Source of the DNA: SKLM01 sp964450435
GTDB lineage: Bacteria; Chloroflexota; Anaerolineae; B4-G1
Length of the DNA: 64,000 bases
Reading direction: 5' to 3'
NCBI GenBank assembly: GCA_964450435.1
Contig: CAYVCX010000003.1
Location: 1-64,000, forward strand
Below are positions 41,435 through 50,589 of this stretch, piece after piece (positions within the stretch are counted from its first letter, which is position 1; the number at the start of each line of letters is the position of its first letter). The notes beneath the pieces were generated by a model. The model made no database searches. It was not told the origin of the DNA and saw only the letters and a program-made list of their open reading frames with translations. A program made the translations under genes and the position numbers.

Positions 41435-43603
41435 ATGGAGAGAGAGGTATCTGTGAATCAGGAACAGACACCGATGTCGGCCAGACTGCCCCAGCGCATC
41501 GCTCGCCTGGGGGAGTTGGCGTACAATTTCTGGTGGAGTTGGCATCGAGAGGCCCGCGACCTATTTAAGATGCTCGACTATACGTTGTGGCGCACTACCA
41601 GTCACAACCCGGTGCAGATGTTGCTGGAGATCACGCCGGAGCGTCTGACGAGGGTTGCCTCCGACCCGTCGTTCCTCCGCCGCTACGACGCCGTGGTAAT
41701 GGCGCTCGATGCTGACCTGAAGAATGGCCATCTCTGGTTCCCAGCCGAGTACCCCGATCTGACAGACCGGCCGGTGGCCTACTTCTCGGCCGAGTTCGGT
41801 CTGCATCGATCACTGCCCATCTACTCCGGGGGCCTGGGTGTACTGGCAGGCGACCATTGCAAGGAAGCCAGTGATCTTGGGTTGCCCTTTGTTGCCGTTG
41901 GCTTCCTCTACGAGATGGGCTACTTCCGTCAACGCATCACTCCCGATGGGTGGCAAGAGGCCACCTACCCCCACTTCGAGCCGCAGGAGGTAGCCATTCG
42001 CCAGGCTCTGTGTGGCGATGGGACCTGTCTGTTTGTTCCCGTCGACCTCAATGATGACACCGTGTATTTGAAGGTCTGGCACGTCCAGGTCGGACACACC
42101 CACCTGTATCTGATGGATGCTGATAATGACCGGAATGCGCCCTGGGAGCGGGAGCTGACCCGCAGGCTCTATGGGGGCGACCAGGAAATGCGTATCCAAC
42201 AGGAGATAGTACTTGGGATCGGTGGGATGCGCGTCATTCGCAATCTTGGGATTGAACCGCTCGCCTACCACTTGAATGAGGGGCACTCGGCGTTTCTTGT
42301 TCTGGAACGGGCGCGCGAGTTGGTCGAAGCCGGTGATTCCTTCTCGGATGTCCGGGAGCAGGTTAGGGCTACGACGCTGTTCACCACCCACACGCCTGTA
42401 GCGGCGGGCCACGACGTATTTCATTTCCATCTGGTAGAGAAGTATTTCCACAACTACTGGCCTCAGCTCGGCCTCAGCCGCGAGGAATTCATGGAGTTGG
42501 GCCATCACGAGAACAACCGTCATGGCTTCAACATGACCGCCCTGGCGATGCGGATGTGTGGTCGGCGTAACGCGGTGAGCCAGCTGCATGGCCAGGTTTC
42601 TCGGCGCATGTGGTGGCCACTGTGGCCCGAAAGGGAAGAGGCTGAGGTGCCGATCGACCACGTGACGAACGGCATCCACGTCCCCTCCTGGATCGGCGGG
42701 GCGATGCACAGGCTTTACCGTAGACATCTGAGTCCTGACTGGGTTGAACGACACGATGAGCCCATGCTGTGGGAACGGATTTTGGACGCGCCTGATGACG
42801 AGCTATGGGACGCTCATGTGCATCTCAAGGGTAAACTGATGACCTTCATGCGTGAGCGTTCACGTAGGCGACGTATGGAAGGCGCCGTGACGCCGGAGCA
42901 GGTGTTGTGCTCCGGAACGTTCCTCGATCCTGACGCCCTCACCGTCGGCTTCGCCCGGCGGTTCGCTACCTACAAACGAGCTACACTGCTGTTCCACGAC
43001 CTGGAGCGTCTCAAGGGACTGCTCCACGACCGGTACCGCCCTGTGCAGTTCATCTTCTCTGGCAAGGCGCATCCGGCGGATGACGCAGGCAAGCGGCTGC
43101 TTCAGGAGATCTATAACACAGCCAAAGATCCCTCTACGGGAGGTCGCATCGCCTTTATCGATGACTACGATATGCAGGTGGCGCGCTATCTGGTCCAGGG
43201 GGTGGATGTATGGTTGAACACCCCGCGCCGCCCGTATGAGGCGAGCGGGACCAGCGGACAGAAGGTCGCGCTTAACGGTATTCCCAACCTGAGTGTCCTG
43301 GATGGGTGGTGGGCCGAGGGCTACAACGGGGCGAACGGTTGGGCGATCGCGCCCGGTGAGCAGTACGAGCATCAAGCGGGACAGGACGCGGCCGATGCCC
43401 GGGCGCTTTACGACCTTCTGGAGAATGAGGTAGTGCCGCTGTTTTATGAACGCGACGCTGATGACGTGCCAAGGGCCTGGGTGGGGGTGATGAAAGAGGC
43501 AATCCGCACTGCGGTACCCGCCTTCTGTACGCGCAGGATGGTGAAGGAGTACACCGAGAAGTTCTATGTGCCGTCAGCGCGCCGCACGGAGGAGATGGAA
43601 TAA
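41435..43603 (+). CDS. glgP: Alpha-glucan (glycogen/maltodextrin) phosphorylase
   Basis: 722 aa, GT35 family of the short alpha-glucan phosphorylase type. N-terminal DUF3417-like region (LGELAYNFWWSWHREARDLF), then AYFSAEFGLHRSLPIYSGGLGVLAGDH, YHLNEGHSAFL, TTHTPVAAGHD, the VTNGIHVPSW loop, FARRFATYKRATLL and the C-terminal GTSGQKVALNGIPNLSVLDGWWAEGYNGANGWA PLP/phosphate region. It releases glucose-1-phosphate from alpha-1,4-glucans. ATG 41435 follows GGAG at 6 bp; GTG 41453 is an alternative. TreT lies convergently downstream, suggesting shared storage-sugar metabolism. Confidence 0.9.
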   Translation: MEREVSVNQEQTPMSARLPQRIARLGELAYNFWWSWHREARDLFKMLDYTLWRTTSHNPVQMLLEITPERLTRVASDPSFLRRYDAVVMALDADLKNGHLWFPAEYPDLTDRPVAYFSAEFGLHRSLPIYSGGLGVLAGDHCKEASDLGLPFVAVGFLYEMGYFRQRITPDGWQEATYPHFEPQEVAIRQALCGDGTCLFVPVDLNDDTVYLKVWHVQVGHTHLYLMDADNDRNAPWERELTRRLYGGDQEMRIQQEIVLGIGGMRVIRNLGIEPLAYHLNEGHSAFLVLERARELVEAGDSFSDVREQVRATTLFTTHTPVAAGHDVFHFHLVEKYFHNYWPQLGLSREEFMELGHHENNRHGFNMTALAMRMCGRRNAVSQLHGQVSRRMWWPLWPEREEAEVPIDHVTNGIHVPSWIGGAMHRLYRRHLSPDWVERHDEPMLWERILDAPDDELWDAHVHLKGKLMTFMRERSRRRRMEGAVTPEQVLCSGTFLDPDALTVGFARRFATYKRATLLFHDLERLKGLLHDRYRPVQFIFSGKAHPADDAGKRLLQEIYNTAKDPSTGGRIAFIDDYDMQVARYLVQGVDVWLNTPRRPYEASGTSGQKVALNGIPNLSVLDGWWAEGYNGANGWAIAPGEQYEHQAGQDAADARALYDLLENEVVPLFYERDADDVPRAWVGVMKEAIRTAVPAFCTRRMVKEYTEKFYVPSARRTEEME

Positions 43604-43640
43604 CCGGTGCAATCCCAACCCGAGGTCGGTGTAGACCTAA

Positions 43641-43671
43641 CAGGCCCCGCTCTCAAGGGAGGCGGGGCCTG
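43641..43671. terminator. Hairpin between convergent glgP and treT
   Basis: A perfect 10-bp stem CAGGCCCCGC / GCGGGGCCTG with an 11-nt loop, midway between the two stops. No T-tract on either side, so it may end both transcripts with help from Rho or act as a 3' end stabiliser. Confidence 0.6.
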
Positions 43672-43699
43672 TCCCTGCCTGGTGCAACCGGGGCGTGCA

Positions 43700-44935
43700 C
43701 TACGCCATGTCTCGAAACAGATCCAGATAGTCCGCCAGGTGGCGCGTGGTCAGGAAATTCCGGCGCACGTGCTCGCGTGCTGCCTTGCCCATCTCCTCTG
43801 CCCTATCCGGATGCTCGAGCAAGAAGAGGGTCTTCTCCGCGCATTCCTCGACCGAATCGACCAGGAAACCGGTTTCGCCATCGACGATCTGCAGCGGGAT
43901 CCCTCCGGCATTCCCGCCGATCACCGGCTTCCCTTTCCACAGTGCCTCAGTTACAACCAGGCCGAAACCCTCGCGGATCGACTTCTGGATCACAACGTCG
44001 CTCGCACTCTGGAAGGCGCCCACCTCATAAGCGCCTACGCCGTGGAAGTTGTGCAGAATGTGAATGTCGAAGTCCTCACCGGCGTGACGGATGGTCTTAT
44101 CGAGATAGTACCATCCCTCCGGGTCATCTGAGGCCATTGAGCCTACCAGCGCCAACTGGGCCTCCGGCACATCCTCCTTCGCGATGCGGTAAGCGTCAAT
44201 CACGCCCAGTGGATCTTTCCACGGATCAAAACGGCTGACTTGGGTGATGATGGGACGATCCACGTCGAGATTGAAACTGCTCACGACATCTCGAGCTTCA
44301 TCAGACGACATAGGCGCGTTCTTTGGCGACAGAGGATCGATAGTCGGGGTAATGATGGCCAGATGCTCGAAGTCGACCCCCGGACCCACGTATTGCTCCA
44401 TAGTGAAGATGGCGGCCTCATACTCGTTGATGTACGGGGCGAAGAAATCCCAGTAGGCCGGATTGGGATGGGAGGTATCGATGTGGCAGCGCCAGGTCCA
44501 ACGGCCTCCGGCTTCTTCCCTGCGGTAATGGAGCATCCCCGCCGGCTGGGGATCGTGGATGACGACAAAGTCGTAGTCCCCCTCGAACTTCTCGGCGTTC
44601 ATCCGGTTATACCGTTGCCATATGTCCTTCATGTCGTCGGTGAGCTCGATATCCATGCCCTGCAGCCCGTTGTGGGCCGCCTTTGTGACGTTGAAGAACT
44701 CGTCTGCTCCTTCAATAACCTGCCAGTCGGCAGCGAGCCCCACATCGCGCATTAGAGGCACCAGTGTCTGCAACATCTCCGCCACGCCGCCTCCGTACGC
44801 GGTCGCATTGACGTGTACCACCCGGGCGCCCTGGAGTGGTTGAGCGAGCTCCCTGATATAAGCAATTGCGTCGTCGCCGACGACGGGCCCGTAGTCATCC
44901 AGGTGTATCTTCTCAAGCTCGACTGTTTCTAGCAT
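43700..44935 (-). CDS. treT: Trehalose synthase TreT-type glycosyltransferase (GT4)
   Basis: 411 aa GT-B enzyme. TreT makes trehalose from NDP-glucose and free glucose. Seen here: VVHVNATAYGGGVAEML (glycine loop), DFVVIHDPQPAG, WRCHIDTSHPN, QVSRFDPWKDPLGVIDAY and the E-x7-E motif in REGFGLVVTEALWKGKPVIGG. These together are typical of TreT-like proteins. GGAGG precedes the ATG. Its neighbours, a sugar ABC transporter and glucan phosphorylase, fit trehalose/maltodextrin handling, as in Thermococcus where treT sits with a trehalose/maltose ABC system. Confidence 0.87.
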   Translation of the reverse strand: MLETVELEKIHLDDYGPVVGDDAIAYIRELAQPLQGARVVHVNATAYGGGVAEMLQTLVPLMRDVGLAADWQVIEGADEFFNVTKAAHNGLQGMDIELTDDMKDIWQRYNRMNAEKFEGDYDFVVIHDPQPAGMLHYRREEAGGRWTWRCHIDTSHPNPAYWDFFAPYINEYEAAIFTMEQYVGPGVDFEHLAIITPTIDPLSPKNAPMSSDEARDVVSSFNLDVDRPIITQVSRFDPWKDPLGVIDAYRIAKEDVPEAQLALVGSMASDDPEGWYYLDKTIRHAGEDFDIHILHNFHGVGAYEVGAFQSASDVVIQKSIREGFGLVVTEALWKGKPVIGGNAGGIPLQIVDGETGFLVDSVEECAEKTLFLLEHPDRAEEMGKAAREHVRRNFLTTRHLADYLDLFRDMA

Positions 44936-45153
44936 GCCAACCTCCGTACAGACAGTGCACGATGGATTGAAGTGTTACGAGTTCTCGCCCATTGCCCTGG
45001 CCTCGGCCTCGGCTCGAGGAAAAGGTGCGGGCCGGAAACCAAAAGCGCAGCTTCAGTGGATCTCGGCCGCCACTGACCCGTGCTCAGACGCACCTGAAAT
45101 CGGGCTTCAGCGCCAGTGACGCTTTCCAGCGGGACCCTTCGCGCCGGCCGTGT

Positions 45154-45675
45154 TCATCCCCTCGTGTGGTGAGGCTGTCCCAACGCCCTCCGATGACGTA
45201 ACAGGAGTTCCAGAGCGAACCCGGTGACGGCGCCGGCGACAGCACCATTAAGAAGGTCTCCTAGAATGCCCATCATCGCCACCGTCCAGCCCAGTGCGCT
45301 GATCACGATCCACCACCACGCCCGGTGCACCTGACCGCGCAGGACAAGCCACTGGGCCAGTCCGAGGGCGGCGCCGAGGATGACGTAGGTTGCGATCGAG
45401 CTTGTCGGTGGTAGCACAAAGGAGACCAGCGCTACGCCCCCTGCCCATCCGACGGCGCTCGCCGGGATCCACCAACCATCTTCTCGAATCAGAGATCGCA
45501 CGACGACCCACTGAGCTGTCCCGATCACGGCGCCGCAAAAGAATTGTCCATAGCCAGGCTGCGTCCACAGGGCGAACACAATGAGCCAGCCCAGCGTGGT
45601 GACAAGGATCCACCGGACCCACAGGCTCCAGTTGAACGATTCGGGCCTTCGGCTTCGCTCCTCCTCCGGCTTCAT
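45154..45675 (-). CDS. Small polytopic membrane protein with repeated G-x-QW-x-VLR motif
   Basis: 173 aa with five or six hydrophobic helices. Two internal repeats carry GAVIGTAQWVVVRSLI and GAALGLAQWLVLRGQV, each followed by WWI, pointing to tandem duplication. Such QW-VLR membrane proteins are widespread in Chloroflexi and cyanobacteria without known function. The start is uncertain: ATG 45675 (MKPEEERS) or 45693; neither has a clear ribosome site. It lies between treT and the sugar permease on the same strand. Confidence 0.65.
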   Translation of the reverse strand: MKPEEERSRRPESFNWSLWVRWILVTTLGWLIVFALWTQPGYGQFFCGAVIGTAQWVVVRSLIREDGWWIPASAVGWAGGVALVSFVLPPTSSIATYVILGAALGLAQWLVLRGQVHRAWWWIVISALGWTVAMMGILGDLLNGAVAGAVTGFALELLLRHRRALGQPHHTRG

Positions 45676-45755
45676 ACCATTACTACAAGGCAAGGCGGCT
45701 GTCTTGCTGCTCTCCCCCGCCAGGCGTTAACGAAGTCGATGCTGGCGCAAACGGT

Positions 45756-46658
45756 CTACCCCTTCACCGAACCGGCCATCAAGCCGCGCACGAAGTAACG
45801 CTGCAGGGAAAAGAATACGATCAAGGGCAGCAGCATGCTGATGAAGGCGCCGGCGGTAAGCAGGTGCCAGTCCGATCCCCGCTCGCCGATCAGCCCCTGC
45901 AGGTACTGGGTTATCACTGCGACATCACGACTTGTACCGAGGAACGTCAAAGCGACCAGAAAGTCGTTCCACACCCACACGAACTGAAAGATGGCCAGGG
46001 ACGCCAGGGCCGGAACCGAAAGCGGCAGGATCAGCCGCGTGAACATCGTGAACTGCGACGCGCCGTCGATGAAAGCCGATTCCAGGATGTCGCGCGGTAT
46101 GGTGCTGATGAAGTTATACAACAGGTAGATGGACAGCGGCAGGCCGAACCCAGTATGCGCAAGCCAGATGGCCAGCCACGTACCGTTCAGGTCCAGGTCC
46201 CGGTAGTCGCGGAAGACGGGGACCAGGGCGATCTGGAGAGGAACCACCAGCAGGGCGATGACGACGACGAAGAAAGGCTTACGCCCCGGGAAGTCCATCC
46301 AGGCGAAGGCATAGGCGGCCGTGGCCGCCACCAGGAGCGGAATTGCTACCGCCGGGATGGTGACCGTCAGCGTGTTGAGGAAGGCCTGGCTCATACCCGC
46401 CCCTCTCACCGTCTGCCTCTCGCCCGTTTCGGTGACGATGGTGGCCTCCGTCCCGCCAAGGGTCTGCCGGTAGGCGTTCAGGCTGAATGTGGGATCGTTG
46501 ACGACGGTCCACCAGCCCGTCGCCTTTGCGTCGTCTGCTGGGCGGAACGACGTGACGAGTGTGCCGATGGTGGGAACCGACCACACGATGCAGATGATGA
46601 TCAGCGCCCCGTATACGGCGATATTGCCGATGAGTGTCTGGCGTCTCGTGCTGCCCAT
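45756..46658 (-). CDS. Sugar ABC transporter permease, MalG type
   Basis: 300 aa, six helices. It has the EAA loop ESAFIDGASQFTMFTRLILPLSVPAL and the typical C-terminal LQRYFVRGLMAGSVKG of CUT1-family inner permeases. It starts at ATG 46658, which overlaps the MalF stop (TAATG) with AGGAGG inside the malF end, so translation is coupled. It works with the MalF-like partner and the lipoprotein upstream. A cognate ATPase is missing and a shared MsmX-type ATPase must be supposed. Confidence 0.92.
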   Translation of the reverse strand: MGSTRRQTLIGNIAVYGALIIICIVWSVPTIGTLVTSFRPADDAKATGWWTVVNDPTFSLNAYRQTLGGTEATIVTETGERQTVRGAGMSQAFLNTLTVTIPAVAIPLLVAATAAYAFAWMDFPGRKPFFVVVIALLVVPLQIALVPVFRDYRDLDLNGTWLAIWLAHTGFGLPLSIYLLYNFISTIPRDILESAFIDGASQFTMFTRLILPLSVPALASLAIFQFVWVWNDFLVALTFLGTSRDVAVITQYLQGLIGERGSDWHLLTAGAFISMLLPLIVFFSLQRYFVRGLMAGSVKG

Positions 46659-47770
46659 TAGAATGCCTCCTGCTCTAGCTGCTTCAGGTTGTACCACATG
46701 ACGGGTATCACCAGCACCAGCAGCACGATGGCGATGGCTGAGGCCCGCCCGTTGTGGCGGAAGGTGAACATCTGCCTCCAGAACACCGTACCGATCACGT
46801 TGGTCCCGAACTGCCCGCCAGTCATGGCCCAGACGACGTCGAATACCTTCAAGGTCAGGAGCAGGATCGTCGTGGATACCGTGATGATTGACCCCTGGAT
46901 GTAGGGGATCATGATGCGGAAGAAGATCTGCGGCTCATTGGCGCCGTCGATCCTCCCCGCCTCGAGAAGCTCCTGGGGAACGCCTTTCAGGGCGGCTGAG
47001 AGGACTACCATCGCGAACCCGGTCTGCATCCAGATCAGAACGACGATCATCATCAGCGTATTAGTGGGCTCTATGGTGAGCCAGCCCACCGGCTCACCGC
47101 CGAGAGCAACCCAGATGGCATTGAGCACGCCGATCTGCGGCACGCTCGCGGGCCTCGCGGCGTACATAAACCTCCAGATCACACCGGCGCCGATGAACGA
47201 GATTGCCATCGGCAGGAAGATCACCGATTTCACCCCCGTCTCGAAGGCCGGGTGAGTGCGGTCGGCAAGAACAGCGATGAGCAAGCCGATAGCCACAGTG
47301 AGGCTGGTGCCCAGTAGCATCCACAGTACATTGTTGCGGAAGGCCTCAAGCATCACCCGATCTGTGAACGCGTACGCGTAGTTGTCCAACCCCACGAAGC
47401 TCTGCGTGGCTGCATCCTGGAAACTGGCCAGGAGACTGCGCACCACGGGCATCACCAGGTAGTAGCCCAGGATGGCCAGCGCCGGCCCGACGAAGACGAA
47501 GGGAAGAAGTGCGCTCCGCCACTCATCAGGCAGCTGCTCCACGATGGAGTTGGCGATCACATACAGCAGGGCAAAGCCGCCGATGCCCCAGATGATGGCC
47601 ACCACCGCGATGAGTACCTGATGCGCCTCGCCTTCTCGCAGCCACAGGAAACCCGCTCGCATCACGACGAAGAACACGACCGGGACCACGACTGACAGCG
47701 CGATGCGATACACCCATGCCAGGAGATCACTTCCCAAGGTGCGTCCGAAGACCTCGGTCTTCTCTGTCAC
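46658..47770 (-). CDS. Sugar ABC transporter permease, MalF type
   Basis: 370 aa from GTG 47770. Eight hydrophobic helices; the extra N-terminal pair (~14-75) resembles MalF with its added segments. The EAA loop is EAGRIDGANEPQIFFRIMIPYI. GTG is chosen because AAGGAGGAAC lies 8 bp ahead and the product begins MTEKTEVFG; the longer open frame has no family N-terminus. It lies 141 bp after the solute-binding gene, in the same operon as MalG. Confidence 0.9.
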   Translation of the reverse strand: MTEKTEVFGRTLGSDLLAWVYRIALSVVVPVVFFVVMRAGFLWLREGEAHQVLIAVVAIIWGIGGFALLYVIANSIVEQLPDEWRSALLPFVFVGPALAILGYYLVMPVVRSLLASFQDAATQSFVGLDNYAYAFTDRVMLEAFRNNVLWMLLGTSLTVAIGLLIAVLADRTHPAFETGVKSVIFLPMAISFIGAGVIWRFMYAARPASVPQIGVLNAIWVALGGEPVGWLTIEPTNTLMMIVVLIWMQTGFAMVVLSAALKGVPQELLEAGRIDGANEPQIFFRIMIPYIQGSIITVSTTILLLTLKVFDVVWAMTGGQFGTNVIGTVFWRQMFTFRHNGRASAIAIVLLVLVIPVMWYNLKQLEQEAF

Positions 47771-47911
47771 GTTGTGTTCCTCCTTCGCTGAAGGATATCT
47801 CGATCCCTTGGCAGAGGCGGAGCAGTCGCATGATACCGGCCGGCTGCCCCGCCCTCGGCCCAATGCGCGTGCTACGCCTAGGCGCATCACGCATAGATCA
47901 CTTAGCTACGG

Positions 47912-49267
47912 TTACTCCGGCCAGCTGGCGTCGATCTCCTGCAGGACGGTGTCCCGGTCCGTGCCGCGAACCCAGTCCACCATCCCTGTCCAGAATGAAC
48001 CCGCGCCCACCTCTGCCGGCATGAGGTCCGACGCGTCGAAGCGGAAGACCTCGGCGCTCAGGAGTAGCTCGGCCAACGCGGCCTCTACCTCAGTCTCGTA
48101 CCAGTCGAGGTCCTGATCCTGGTGCGGGAAGAGCGCACCGCCCGCCCTGGCCCACAACTCGGCCGAGTCGCCCGTGGTCAGGTACTCCAGATACGCCCTG
48201 ATCTCGGGGCGATCCCTGAACATAACCACCTGGTCGCCGCCGCCGAGCACAGGAGTTCCGTAGGCGGGGTCGATCTCGGGGAAGCCGAACACACCGACTT
48301 CCTCATCCAGGTTGTTCTGGATCTCGTCAGGCCAGAAGCCTATGACGAAGTTACCCTGACGGAACAGGTAGCAGCCGGGTGGATCGCTCCACATCGGCAG
48401 CGACGCCTCGGCGAAGTGCTCAGTCAGGATGGCGGTCGTGCCACCCAGCACGTAGTCCTCGTTGAACCAGATCTCCTCTATGTAGTCCATCGCCTCTCTG
48501 ACGGGATCGGAGTCGAAAGGCAGCCCACCCTCCACCCATTCGTCGTACAGCTCGGGTCCGGCGGTCCGCAGCATCGTATCTTCCAGCCAGTCGGTGCCCA
48601 CCCAGCCGGTGGCCGCCTGACTCTCCATCCCCACACACCACGGGGTGCCGCCGTCCGCCACGATCTGGTCGCTGAGCGCGATGAGCTCATCCCAGGTCTC
48701 GGGCTCCTCGTATCCCGCTGCTTCGAATGCCTTCTTTGGGTACCAGACGAAGCTCTTGGCGTTGACGCGGTGGAAGACACCGTAGGGTATCCCCTCGTAC
48801 GATCCCAGATCCAGCCACACCGGTGCGTAGTTCTCCTCGATGCGCTCCACGATCTCATCCGGCAGCGGAACCAATTCGCCTGCTTCGGCAAAGCGGTCCT
48901 TCACACCGGGCTGCGGGACCAGGGCCACGTCCGGCGGGTCGCCGCCCTCGACGCGGGTGTTGATCAACACCTCGAAGTCGCGGGTGCCCTCGTAGTTGAC
49001 TTCGATGCCAGTCCTATCCGTGAATCGGTCGTTAACCGCGACGTAGCGGGCCTCCTCGTCACCACCGACGAAAGCACCCATCACGGTGACAGATGTTCCC
49101 TCGAACTCGCCCGCCTCCGCACGTTCTAGCGGCGAACCTTCCGCAGCGGGGGGCTCGGTGGGCTCCTCAGTCGGCTCTTCCGGCTCCGCCGGCGCGCATG
49201 CCCCCAGTGCGAGGGCGACGACCAGCAGCAAGCCCACAAGGCCTAGCAGATTCCGTTTCGACAACAT
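47912..49267 (-). CDS. Sugar ABC transporter solute-binding lipoprotein, family 1
   Basis: 451 aa. Signal peptide with lipobox LALGAC and then an acidic Pro/Thr/Glu linker (PAEPEEPTEEPTEPP). The family 1 fold is seen in FTDRTGIEVNYEG, RVEGGDPPDVALVPQPG, PYGVFHRVNAKSFVWYPKKAFEAAGYEEPETWDEL and the C-terminal half. It captures sugars, probably alpha-glucosides given the neighbours. AAGGAG precedes the ATG and a LacI-type operator lies about 60 bp upstream, so it is likely regulated by the LacI protein encoded next to it. Confidence 0.9.
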   Translation of the reverse strand: MLSKRNLLGLVGLLLVVALALGACAPAEPEEPTEEPTEPPAAEGSPLERAEAGEFEGTSVTVMGAFVGGDEEARYVAVNDRFTDRTGIEVNYEGTRDFEVLINTRVEGGDPPDVALVPQPGVKDRFAEAGELVPLPDEIVERIEENYAPVWLDLGSYEGIPYGVFHRVNAKSFVWYPKKAFEAAGYEEPETWDELIALSDQIVADGGTPWCVGMESQAATGWVGTDWLEDTMLRTAGPELYDEWVEGGLPFDSDPVREAMDYIEEIWFNEDYVLGGTTAILTEHFAEASLPMWSDPPGCYLFRQGNFVIGFWPDEIQNNLDEEVGVFGFPEIDPAYGTPVLGGGDQVVMFRDRPEIRAYLEYLTTGDSAELWARAGGALFPHQDQDLDWYETEVEAALAELLLSAEVFRFDASDLMPAEVGAGSFWTGMVDWVRGTDRDTVLQEIDASWPE

Positions 49268-49327
49268 GTCTCTTGTTCTCCTTTATAGTATTGCCACTAC
49301 TTGACTTGTTTGCAGCTCCAGGTTGGT

Positions 49328-49343
49328 TTATTGCGCGCATTAC
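49328..49343. promoter_or_regulatory. LacI-type operator upstream of the sugar-binding protein gene
   Basis: TTATTGCGCGCATTAC, an imperfect palindrome around CGCG matching the 50546-50559 operator (GTAA-C/T-GCG half-sites). It lies upstream of a TACTAT -10 (49285-49290, - strand). Confidence 0.6.
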
Positions 49344-49464
49344 TCAGTGAACCCACCTCCTTTCATCTCGAAGCCGCGACCAATAGCCCGCTCAGCCTCG
49401 CGGCGGAGCCCCAGTATCTTCTACAATCAACTCCGCCGGCAGGGTTTCATAGTGTGCTTGGGTG

Positions 49465-50517
49465 TCACGATTCGTCAGTGTCTTTGACCGCCGCCCCACA
49501 CGATTCCCGAACAATCAGTTCCGTGTCGAGCTTCACCCGGGTCTCGTTAGGCTCGTCTCCCTCGGTGATTCGTATCAGCAGTTCCGCCGCGCTCCATCCC
49601 AACCCAAAGGTCGGCACGTGAATCGTGGTCAGAGCCGGTGTGATGAAGCGCGCCGCCGTGATGTCATCGAATCCAACGATGGCCATCTCCTCCGGGACGG
49701 AGATGCCTTCCTCCTGAAGCGCCCGCAAGGCACCTATCGCCACCATATCGCTGGCGATGAAGACCGCGGTGGGACGCTCTTTCAGGGCCAGCAGTTCCTT
49801 GATGGCCATGTATCCGCTCTCTTCGTCGAAGTTGCCCTCCCGCACCAGCGCTTCCTCGCACGCGATGCCGGCCTCCTGCAAGGCTCTCTGGTAGCCCTCC
49901 AGACGCTGCTGACCGGCTGCATATACCAGCGGCGCGTTCGTGATCATCCCCACCCGTCGGTGCCCGAGCCCTAATAGGTGATTCACCGCCGTAGTAGCTC
50001 CAAGAACGTTATCTACGTCCACCGAGGGGATCGCAGTGCCGCGAATGTGACCGTGCAGCACTATGGGAAACCCCTCGGCAGTCAAGTCGCGAAGATGATC
50101 ATCGTCAGACCGGGGCCCCGAAAGCACGAGACCATCCGTGTGGCGCCCGCGGACGAGCTCCATATAGGCGCCGTTGGGCTCGTGGGCTTCGACAGGGCGG
50201 AAGAGAACCTGGTAGCCGTATCGGCGGGCAGCACGGCTGACACCGTCCAGAAGACCGGGGAGGAACGCATCACGATAGGTCAGATCCGGAGCCCGGTGCC
50301 AGACCAGGGCAATCGTGCGGGTCCTTCCGCTCGCCAGGCGGCGCGCTGCTTCGTCGGGGTAGTAGTCAAGCTGTCGAGCAGCTTCAAATACGCGCTGCCG
50401 CGTCCGGGGGCTGATGTGGGCATCCGGCACGTCGTTCAGCACGAGAGATACCGTCGTGCGAGAGACCCCCGCTTCTTCAGCGACCTGCCGCTGGGTTACG
50501 TGCGAATAGGCTGACAT
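49465..50517 (-). CDS. LacI-family transcriptional regulator of the sugar transporter
   Basis: 350 aa. N-terminal HTH and hinge: VTQRQVAEEAGVSRTTVSLVLN, then PRTRQRVFEAARQLDYYPDEAARRL. The C-terminal periplasmic-binding-like sensor domain includes VDVDNVLGATTAVNHLLGLGHRRVGMI, AVFIASDMVAIGALRALQE and IVGFDDITAARFITPALTTI. It binds an operator as a dimer and is released by a sugar. It lies directly upstream of the binding-protein operon in the same direction. A perfect operator sits on its own promoter, so it is autoregulated. ATG 50517 is used; a GTG one codon earlier is possible. Confidence 0.92.
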   Translation of the reverse strand: MSAYSHVTQRQVAEEAGVSRTTVSLVLNDVPDAHISPRTRQRVFEAARQLDYYPDEAARRLASGRTRTIALVWHRAPDLTYRDAFLPGLLDGVSRAARRYGYQVLFRPVEAHEPNGAYMELVRGRHTDGLVLSGPRSDDDHLRDLTAEGFPIVLHGHIRGTAIPSVDVDNVLGATTAVNHLLGLGHRRVGMITNAPLVYAAGQQRLEGYQRALQEAGIACEEALVREGNFDEESGYMAIKELLALKERPTAVFIASDMVAIGALRALQEEGISVPEEMAIVGFDDITAARFITPALTTIHVPTFGLGWSAAELLIRITEGDEPNETRVKLDTELIVRESCGAAVKDTDES

Positions 50518-50545
50518 CACATCCCTGCTTCAGTACTGGAAGTTG

Positions 50546-50559
50546 GTAACGCGCGTTAC
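50546..50559. promoter_or_regulatory. LacI operator, perfect 14-bp palindrome GTAACGCGCGTTAC
   Basis: It sits immediately downstream of the -10 of the lacI-type gene, covering the expected start of transcription; classic autorepression geometry. Confidence 0.75.
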
Positions 50560-50560
50560 T

Positions 50561-50589
50561 ACTATACCCGAACCGGGCCCCCCTGTCAA
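50561..50589 (-). promoter_or_regulatory. Sigma70 promoter of the LacI-family gene
   Basis: TTGACA (50584-50589), 17-bp spacer, TATAGT (50561-50566) on the - strand. The operator follows directly. Confidence 0.75.

Noticed and set aside
41810..42754. Antisense open frame inside glgP
   Set aside because: Mirror of a conserved phosphorylase gene in GC-rich DNA; no motif.
48122..49129. 335-codon + strand open frame across the sugar-binding protein gene
   Set aside because: Exact antisense of a clear family 1 solute-binding lipoprotein; no recognisable domain and no ribosome site.
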